DNA from: Blastococcus sp. TML/M2B
GTDB taxonomy: Bacteria; Actinomycetota; Actinomycetes; Mycobacteriales; Geodermatophilaceae
Assembly: GCF_016612865.1 (NCBI RefSeq)
Contig: NZ_JAENZZ010000001.1
Coordinates: 1,054,001 to 1,118,000 of the forward strand
Direction of reading: 5' to 3'
Length of the DNA: 64,000 bases
This document shows positions 57,406 to 64,000 of the stretch, piece after piece; positions within the stretch are counted from its first letter, which is position 1, and each line of letters opens with the position of its first letter. A program made the position numbers and the translations under genes. The notes under the pieces are model-generated. The model had not been told where the DNA came from. It did not search any database and was given only the letters and a program-made list of their open reading frames with translations.

Positions 57406-58172
57406 TGGCCCGCCAGCCCGACGGCCCTCCGCCGCCGCCCACGGTGCAGAAGCTGCGCATCCGGTACGCCAAGCGCGGCCGGTTGCGGTTCGCCTCGCAC
57501 CGCGACCTCGCTCGCGCCCTGGAGCGGGCGCTGCGCCGGGCGCGGGTGCCGATGGCGTTCTCCGCCGGCTTCAGCCCGCACCCGAAGATCTCCTACCTCG
57601 GCGCCGCGCCGACCGGCGCGGCCAGCGAGGCCGAGTACGTGGAGATCGGGCTGTCGGTCCGGTGCGACCCGGAGGCCGTGCGCGCCGCCCTCGACGCCGC
57701 CCTGCCCGAGGACGTCGCCGTCCTCGACTGCGTGGAGGCCCAGGAGGGGACCGGCTCGCTGGCCGACCGGATCGACACCTCGGTGTGGCGGGTGGAGCTA
57801 CCCGGGCTGGACCCCGACGAGCTCACCCGCGCCGTCGAGGCGTTCCTGGCCGCCGACGTCGTCACCGTCGCGAAGCGGACGAAGAACGGGCTCAAGGACA
57901 TCGATGCCCGCCCGTCCGTGACCAGCGCGTCGGCCTCGGCCGGGGTCGGTTGTGCCATACTGCACATGGTCGTCCGGCAGGGAACGCCCGCCGTTCGACC
58001 GGACGACGTGTTGGCCGCCCTGGCTGCCGTCGCCGACCTGCGCCCGCCGTTGCCCCCCCGGGCCGTGCGTGAGGCGCAGGGCCGGCTCGACGACACCGGG
58101 ACCGTGGCCGATCCGCTCGAGCCCGACCGCACCGCGGGAGCCCCCGACCAGGAGGCGCACGCGACGGTCTGA
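57405..58172 (+). CDS. TIGR03936 (DUF2344) family protein
   Basis: A 255-residue protein with the conserved N-terminus KLRIRYAKRGRLRFASHRDL and AFSAGFSPHPKISYLGAAPT and the middle TKNGLKDIDARP. It is the standard partner of TIGR03960. Its fold resembles RNA-modifying or tRNA-binding domains; the role is unknown. ATG at 57405 overlaps the TIGR03960 stop, so they are co-translated. A 288-bp leader separates it from rne. Confidence 0.9.
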   Translation: MARQPDGPPPPPTVQKLRIRYAKRGRLRFASHRDLARALERALRRARVPMAFSAGFSPHPKISYLGAAPTGAASEAEYVEIGLSVRCDPEAVRAALDAALPEDVAVLDCVEAQEGTGSLADRIDTSVWRVELPGLDPDELTRAVEAFLAADVVTVAKRTKNGLKDIDARPSVTSASASAGVGCAILHMVVRQGTPAVRPDDVLAALAAVADLRPPLPPRAVREAQGRLDDTGTVADPLEPDRTAGAPDQEAHATV

Positions 58173-58460
58173 CCGGCGGAGGCCCACGGGGCCGGCGCAC
58201 CGTCGCCGCGACACGGCTGCCAGACGTGCCGCACCACTGAGACCACCGCACCACCGCACCCAGCCCCACCGGGTGCGTGCACCGCCCAGGCAGTTCGGCT
58301 CCCCGCCGCGGCAACCGTCGCGCGAGAGCCGCCCACAGACTTCGCAGGACGAGCCGGCCGCCGTACCCCGTGCGACGCCTCGCCCCGCCCGATCCCGTGC
58401 CCCTGCGCGGCCGCCGGTCACCCGATCGGCGCCCGGGAGCACATGAGGAGACGAGCCCTC

Positions 58461-61400
58461 GTGGCCGATACCGACAGCACCAGCAGCTCCGACGAGACCG
58501 CGACAGGTCCCGCGCCCGACGAGGTCACCGAGGTGCCCGCGGTGTCCGAGGACTCCTCGGTCCCCGAGGACGCCGCGGACGCCGCGGACGCCGCGGACGC
58601 CGCGGACGCCGCGGACGCCGCGGACGCCGCGGACGCCGCGGACGCCGCGGACGCCGCGGACGAGGCGGAGACCTCCGCGGACGAGGCCGGGGCAGACGCC
58701 CCGGCCGAGCCCGGGACCCCCGCCGCGGAGCCCCCGGCCGAGCCCGAGCCGGATCACGAGCCGGTCGGCTCCCGCTTCGGCGCGCAGTTCAGCTCGCCCG
58801 AGCCGACCGCCGTCGTCGCCCGGCCCCGCCGCCGGGCCACCCGGCCGGCCGCGGCGCCCGACCCCGACGCGGTCGAGCCGGTGACGCCTGCGACCCCCGT
58901 CGCCCCGGTCCCGGCGTTCGTGAGCTTCATGGCCCCGGTCGAGGCGCCGCCGGCCCCGCGCCGCCGCAGCCGCCGTCCGGCCGAGTCCCCGGAGGTGGGA
59001 GCCCGCCGAGGCCGAGGCCCCGGAGGTGGTCGAGGAGGAGGCCGAGCCGACCCGCACCGGCCGGCAGCGCTCGCGCCGCCGTCCGGCCGCCGAGCAGCCC
59101 GCCGAGGACGTCGAGCCCACCGAGGACGACGACACCGACGACGAGACCGGCGCCGAGGACGACGGCGACTCCGCCGACGGCACCGGCAGCCGCCGGCGTC
59201 GCCGTGGCCGCCGCGGCCGCGGTCGTGGCCGCACCGGCGAGGGCGAGAGCGACGACGAGGCCGGCGAGCAGGCGCCCGCCGCCGACGCCGAGAGCGACGA
59301 GGACGCCGCCGACGAGCAGGACGACGAGGGCGACTCCGACTCCGACTCCGAATCCGACGAGGCCTCGGGCGGTTCGAGCACCCGCCGTCGCCGGCGCCGC
59401 CGCCGTCGCACCGGTGGTGGGGGCGGCGAGGACGCCTCCGACGACACCGACGACGACGACCGCCCGGAGCGGGCCGGCCGCAACGGCCGCACCACGAGCG
59501 ACGACGACGTCCGCGGGGTCGCCGGGTCCACCCGCCTGGAGGCCAAGCGCCAGCGCCGCCGGGACGGCCGCGACACCGGCCGCCGCCGCGCGCCCATCCT
59601 GACCGAGAGCGAGTTCCTCGCCCGGCGCGAGGCGGTCGACCGCACGATGGTCATCCGCCAGCGCGGCGAGCGCACCCAGATCGCCGTCCTCGAGGACGAC
59701 GTGCTGGTCGAGCACTACGTGACCCAGGCGCAGGCGACGTCCTTCGCCGGCAACGTGTACCTCGGCCGCGTGCAGAACGTGCTGCCCAGCATGGAGGCGG
59801 CCTTCGTCGACATCGGCAAGGGCCGCAACGCCGTCCTGTACGCAGGCGAGGTCAACTGGGACGCCGCGGGCCTGTCGGGCAAGCAGCGCTCGATCGAGAC
59901 CGCGATGAAGTCCGGCGACAAGGTGCTGGTGCAGGTCACCAAGGACCCGATCGGCCACAAGGGCGCCCGGCTCACCCAGCAGATCAACCTGCCCGGCCGC
60001 TTCCTGGTCTACGTGCCCGGCGGCTCGATGACCGGGATCAGCCGCAAGCTGCCCGACACCGAGCGCCAGCGGCTCAAGGACATCCTCAAGCGGATCGTCC
60101 CCGAGGACGCCGGCGTCATCATCCGGACCGCCGCCGAGGGGGCCTCCGAGGAGGAGCTCACCCGCGACGTCAACCGGCTCAAGGCGCAGTGGGAGGTCAT
60201 CTCCCAGAAGGCCGAGTCGACCTCGAACGCGCCGACGCTGCTCTACGGCGAGCCCGACCTCGCGATCCGCGTGATCCGTGACGTCTTCAACGAGGACTTC
60301 AAGAGCCTGGTCGTCCAGGGCGACGACGCCTGGGACACCGTCGAGGCCTACGTCGGCCACGTCTCGCCGGAGCTCAGCTCGCGGCTGTCGCGCTACACCG
60401 GCCAGGGCGACGTCTTCCACGACCTGCGCATCGACGAGCAGCTGGCCAAGGCGCTGGACCGCAAGGTGTGGCTGCCCAGCGGCGGCTCGCTGGTGATCGA
60501 CCGCACCGAGGCGATGACCGTCGTCGACGTCAACACCGGCAAGTTCGTCGGCTCGGGCGGCAACCTCGAGCAGACCGTGACGCGCAACAACATGGAGGCC
60601 GCGGAGGAGATCGTCCGCCAGCTCCGGCTGCGCGACATCGGCGGCATCATCGTCATCGACTTCATCGACATGGTCCTGGAGAGCAACCGCGACCTCGTGC
60701 TGCGGCGGCTCACCGAGTGCCTCGGCCGCGACCGCACCAAGCACCAGGTCGCCGAGGTGACCTCGCTGGGCCTGGTCCAGATGACCCGCAAGCGGGTCGG
60801 GCAGGGCCTGCTCGAGGTGTTCTCCGAGACCTGCGAGCACTGCCGTGGCCGCGGGATCACCGTCAGCACCGACCCGGTGGACGAGAAGCGCCGCGGCGGG
60901 GGGAACGGCGGCTCCGGCTCCGGGAACTCGGGCGGGGGCAACGCCGGCGGCAACCGCCGGGACCGCTCCGGCAAGGGCGGCGACAGCTCCAAGGACGACG
61001 GCCCGGCCAAGGACGACACCCCGGCCAAGGACGACGCCGCGACTGAGCAGGCTCCCGCCGAGAAGGCGGGCGACGGGCCGGCCGGTGACGGCGACGCCGA
61101 GCCGACCGAGGGCACCCGCAGCGGGCGGCGCAACCGCGGCCGCCGCAACCGGGGCCAGTCGGGGGAGGAGCGCGCCGCCGCGGACGCCGCCGTGCTGGCC
61201 GGCACCCACGGCGACGACGCGGACGCCCCCACGGACGCACCCGAGGGCGCCGCTGGCCAGGACGAGGTCCCGGCCGTCGCCGTCGAGGACGTCGCCCCGG
61301 TGAACGCCGACTCCGACGCACACCCGGCCACGCCGCCGCGCGGGTCCGACGACGTCGTCGTCGTGCCGCCGCTCGCGGTCGCCGAGCCCCGGGCCGCCGA

Positions 61401-61641
61401 GCCCGAGGCAGCCGAGACGGAGCCCGAGGCAGCCGAGACGGAGACCGCGGCGCCCGAGGTCGCGGCGCCCGAGGTCACGGTGCCGGAGGTCGTCGCCCTG
61501 GAGGCGGCCGCGCCCGAGATCGTGCCCGCTCCCGAGAGCACCCCTGCCGCCGAGAGCGCACCCGCGCCCGAGGTGGCACCGACCGGGCGCCCGCGCCGCC
61601 GCCGGGCGGCCAGCCGCCCGGCCGGACCGCCGGTCGGCTGA
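58461..61641 (+). CDS. rne: Ribonuclease E/G (frameshifted in the N-terminal extension)
   Basis: About 1059 residues after correction. The catalytic core (about 370-830) has an S1 RNA-binding domain ([21 protein letters not shown]), the 5'-sensor and DNase-I-like parts ([30 protein letters not shown]) and the zinc-link CEHCRGRG. It is an endonuclease cutting single-stranded AU-rich RNA. Long acidic and arginine-rich extensions flank the core, as in other actinobacteria. The N-terminal extension includes ten DAA repeats and runs such as [10 protein letters not shown]. One extra G near 58998 splits it (PAESPEV then [17 protein letters not shown]). GTG at 58461 with GAGGAG upstream; ATG at 58443 is an alternative. 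Confidence 0.92.
58569..58658. repeat. Ten perfect tandem copies of GACGCCGCG in rne
   Basis: A 9-bp unit repeated ten times without error, encoding (Asp-Ala-Ala)10 in the acidic N-terminal extension of RNase E. Because the unit is in frame, changes in copy number would not break the gene. Confidence 0.97.
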
Positions 61642-61875
61642 TCCCGGGCTCCTCCACCCGCACCCGCACCCGCGCGACGCGGGCGGAGGAGCCGCCGAGG
61701 TCACGTCGACCCGGTCGATCGGCTCAGGTACGCTGGTCGGGTTGCATCGCCACCGCGCGGGCGCCTCCGGGTGCCGCCGGGTCAGGCGTTCGCAGCCCGC
61801 CCAGCACCCGGCGCCCGATCGGTCGTGCGCGCCGGGCAGACAGCTGGACACGAAGAAGCTAACGAGGAGTCAGTG

Positions 61876-62189
61876 GTGTACGCAGTGGTGAAGGCCGGTG
61901 GCAGCCAGCACAAGGTGGCCGTGGGCGACACGTTCACGATCAACCGCCTGGCGGGTGCGGCCGGCGACAGCGTCGCCCTGCCGGCGATCCTCCTGGTCGC
62001 GACGGCGACACCGTCACCAGCGACGCCGCGGCCCTGGCCAAGGTGACCGTGACCGGCGAGATCGTCGAGCACGGCAAGGGTCCGAAGATCCGCATCCACA
62101 AGTTCAAGAACAAGACCGGCTACCACAAGCGGCAGGGGCACCGTCAGCCCCTGACCAGCGTCGTGGTCCGCGACATCTCGAAGGGCTGA
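61876..62189 (+). CDS. rplU: 50S ribosomal protein L21 (frameshifted)
   Basis: L21, 104 residues when one missing base is restored. The N-terminus [20 protein letters not shown] and the C-terminal [20 protein letters not shown], which binds 23S rRNA, are clear but in different frames. The break is near 62012: GTCGCGACGGC should read GTCGNCGACGGC, giving ILLV-x-DGDTVTSD as in other actinobacterial L21. As an essential ribosomal protein this is almost certainly a sequence error. GTG at 61876 with GAGGAG 6 nt upstream. It is followed after 7 bp by rpmA. Confidence 0.93.
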
Positions 62190-62196
62190 CCTCGAC

Positions 62197-62454
62197 ATGG
62201 CACACAAGAAGGGCGCATCGTCGTCCCGCAACGGTCGCGACTCGAACGCCCAGCGCCTCGGCGTGAAGCGCTTCGGTGGCCAGGTCGTCAAGGCCGGCGA
62301 GATCATCGTCCGCCAGCGCGGCACCCACTTCCACCCGGGTCTCGGCGTCGGCCGCGGCAGCGACGACACGCTGTTCGCGCTCGCCCCCGGTGCGGTCACC
62401 TTCGGCACCCGCCGCGGCCGCAAGACGATCTCCATCAGCGCCGTCGAGGCCTGA
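62197..62454 (+). CDS. rpmA: 50S ribosomal protein L27
   Basis: An 85-residue L27: [20 protein letters not shown] is the conserved N-terminal arm reaching the peptidyl transferase centre, followed by [20 protein letters not shown] and [20 protein letters not shown]. There is no N-terminal cleavable extension of the Firmicutes type. It is cotranscribed with rplU and followed by a long hairpin before obg. Confidence 0.97.
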   Translation: MAHKKGASSSRNGRDSNAQRLGVKRFGGQVVKAGEIIVRQRGTHFHPGLGVGRGSDDTLFALAPGAVTFGTRRGRKTISISAVEA

Positions 62455-62507
62455 GCACGCTCCCTGCTCCGGCAGGGCGGGCCCCTCGGGCCCAGCACAT
62501 TCGTGTC

Positions 62508-62546
62508 GCCACGAGCGCACGGGCGACCTGCCCGTGCGCTCGTGGC
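62508..62546 (+). terminator. 17-bp perfect hairpin between rpmA and obg
   Basis: GCCACGAGCGCACGGGC pairs perfectly with GCCCGTGCGCTCGTGGC around the loop GACCT. It ends 27 nt before the obg start, so it may stop or attenuate read-through from the ribosomal protein genes. Confidence 0.85.
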
Positions 62547-62572
62547 GCTAGCAGGTAGGAGGCGGTGCGGGT

Positions 62573-64000
62573 ATGGCCGCTTTCGTCGACCGGGTGGTCG
62601 TGCACGTGGCGGCCGGCAACGGCGGGCACGGCGTCGCCTCGATCCACCGCGAGAAGTTCAAGCCCCTCGGCGGGCCCGACGGCGGCAACGGCGGTGACGG
62701 CGGCGACGTCGTCCTCGAGGTCGATCCCAACGTGCACACGCTGCTGGACTTCCACCACCGCCCGCACCAGAAGGCCGGCAACGGCCGCCCGGGCGAGGGC
62801 AGCAACCGGCACGGCGGCAAGGGCGAGGACCGCGTCCTGCGGGTCCCGGCCGGCACGGTCGTCAGCGCCCCGGACGGCCGCGTGGTCGCCGACCTCGTCG
62901 GCGCCGGCACCCGCGTGGTGCTCGCCAAGGGCGGCCGGGGCGGGCTCGGCAACGCCGCGCTGGCCAACTCCCGGCGCAAGGCGCCCGGCTTCGCGCTGCT
63001 CGGTGAGCCCGGCGAGGCGTTCGACGCCGTCATCGAGCTCAAGAGCATCGCCGACGTCGGCCTGGTCGGGTTCCCGTCGGCGGGCAAGTCCTCGCTGATC
63101 GCGGCGATGTCCGCGGCCCGGCCGAAGATCGCCGACTACCCGTTCACCACGCTGGTGCCCAACCTCGGCGTGATCCGCTCCGGCGACACCGTCTACACGA
63201 TGGCCGACGTCCCGGGCCTGATCCCGGGCGCCTCCACCGGCAAGGGCCTCGGCGTGCAGTTCCTCCGCCACGTCGAGCGCTGCGCCGTGCTCGTGCACGT
63301 CGTCGACATGGCCACGATGGAGCCCGGGCGCGACCCGGAGAGCGACATCGAGGCGCTCGAGCACGAGCTGGCGGAATACGGCGGCGATGAGCTCGACCTC
63401 GTCGGCCGGCTGCAGATCGCCGTCCTCAACAAGATCGACGTCCCGGACGCCCGTGAGCTGGTCGACCTGGTCCGCGCGACCCTCGAGGCGCGCGGCCTGG
63501 CCGTCTACCCGGTGAGCGCCGCGACCGGCGAGGGGCTCAAGGAGTTCGGCTTCGCCCTCGCCGCCGCCGTCGAGCAGCACCGCGCCAGCCTGCCGCCCAT
63601 GGAGCCCGCGCGGGTCACGGTGACCCCCAGGGCGGTGGACGACTCCGGGTTCACCGTGGAGCGCGACACCGAGTTCGACACCGGCGGCTTCCTCGTGCAC
63701 GGCGTCCGGCCCGAGCGCTGGGTGCGCCAGACCGACTTCAGCAACGACGAGGCCGTCGGCTTCCTCGCCGACCGGCTCAACCGGCTCGGCGTGGAGGACG
63801 CGCTGGCCAAGGCCGGTGCGGTCGCCGGGGACGCGGTCACCATCGGCGGGGTCACCTTCGACTGGGAGCCCTCGCTGCCGGCCGGCACGCTCACCGTCGA
63901 GGAGTCCGCGGGCCTCGGGGGCCGCGGCACCGACAGCCGCATCGACGCCCCGCACCGCGTGCGGGCCGAGGAGCGGCTGGCCGCCAAGCGCGCCCGCCGC
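62573..64000 (+). CDS. obg: GTPase Obg/CgtA (3' end cut by the window)
   Basis: The first 476 codons of an Obg GTPase. The glycine-rich Obg fold (about 1-158) has [17 protein letters not shown] and [10 protein letters not shown]. The GTPase domain has G1 [10 protein letters not shown], the switch segment [12 protein letters not shown]3 [10 protein letters not shown] and G4 NKID. An OCT domain follows (about 345-430; [38 protein letters not shown]). Obg acts in 50S maturation and stress responses. The ATG at 62573 has AGGAGG 10 nt upstream. The frame is still open at the end of the window, in a basic C-terminal tail. Confidence 0.96.
   Translation, partial: MAAFVDRVVVHVAAGNGGHGVASIHREKFKPLGGPDGGNGGDGGDVVLEVDPNVHTLLDFHHRPHQKAGNGRPGEGSNRHGGKGEDRVLRVPAGTVVSAPDGRVVADLVGAGTRVVLAKGGRGGLGNAALANSRRKAPGFALLGEPGEAFDAVIELKSIADVGLVGFPSAGKSSLIAAMSAARPKIADYPFTTLVPNLGVIRSGDTVYTMADVPGLIPGASTGKGLGVQFLRHVERCAVLVHVVDMATMEPGRDPESDIEALEHELAEYGGDELDLVGRLQIAVLNKIDVPDARELVDLVRATLEARGLAVYPVSAATGEGLKEFGFALAAAVEQHRASLPPMEPARVTVTPRAVDDSGFTVERDTEFDTGGFLVHGVRPERWVRQTDFSNDEAVGFLADRLNRLGVEDALAKAGAVAGDAVTIGGVTFDWEPSLPAGTLTVEESAGLGGRGTDSRIDAPHRVRAEERLAAKRARR

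Overview
The window is a stretch of chromosome from a very GC-rich actinobacterium. By eye G+C is in the low-to-mid 70s percent, GTG starts are common, and many genes have an actinobacterial -10 box only 5-9 nt before the start codon, as in leaderless transcripts. Gene content and order match the conserved actinobacterial block that in Mycobacterium tuberculosis runs, with inserts, from ssb/ettA (about Rv2477c-Rv2478c) to obg (Rv2440c). The extra genes and intergenic palindromes suggest a soil or rock actinomycete such as Geodermatophilaceae (Blastococcus, Geodermatophilus, Modestobacter). That family guess is inference.

Layout. 1-4 kb: the 3' end of an SGNH hydrolase, a PAS/GGDEF/EAL c-di-GMP protein, a DUF427 protein and a luciferase-like monooxygenase. 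4-8.4 kb: the de novo NAD operon nadA-nadB-nadC, divergent from its probable Nudix-type repressor nrtR, with a palindrome between them. 8.4-13.7 kb: a small membrane protein, a secreted lytic transglycosylase, tRNA-Arg(UCU), a methyltransferase, ssb and ettA. 13.7-21 kb: a tyrosine phosphatase, a thioesterase, bioY, an overlapping MFS-glbO-aglA operon and a prolyl oligopeptidase. 21-26 kb: an HNH nuclease, an SCO6745-like protein, kynureninase, an amidase, the small oxidase subunit ctaJ and a DUF5130 gene. 26-31 kb: pepN, an Rv2466c-type thioredoxin-fold protein, an SDR and rpiB. 31-41 kb: an Eis-like acetyltransferase, a MarR regulator, a two-component pair, a lipoprotein, an ECF sigma factor, a YjbR protein, a hemerythrin, a Nei glycosylase and a P450. 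41-47.7 kb: tRNA-Gly, a second amidase, tRNA-Pro with unusual tail repeats, tig, clpP1, clpP2 and clpX, the trigger factor and Clp protease module. 47.7-49 kb: a DUF559 nuclease-like gene bracketed by two related palindromes. 49-64 kb: valS, yccF, folC, DUF4233, an old-yellow-enzyme reductase, ndk, the TIGR03960/TIGR03936 pair, rne, rplU, rpmA and obg (cut by the window end).

Two cautions apply. First, about fifteen genes, including clpX, rplU and rne, carry one-base frameshifts. Nearly all are single inserted bases, so they are most likely sequence errors; I report each such gene as one locus spanning the shift. Second, one response regulator has its interdomain linker replaced by a second copy of 93 bp from its receiver domain, either an assembly fault or a real gene-conversion event.

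I found no complete insertion sequence, prophage, CRISPR array or rRNA. The features most worth following up are several families of long intergenic palindromes, the DUF559 gene between two of them, the tandem T-arm/acceptor repeats after tRNA-Pro, and the widespread leaderless promoter architecture.
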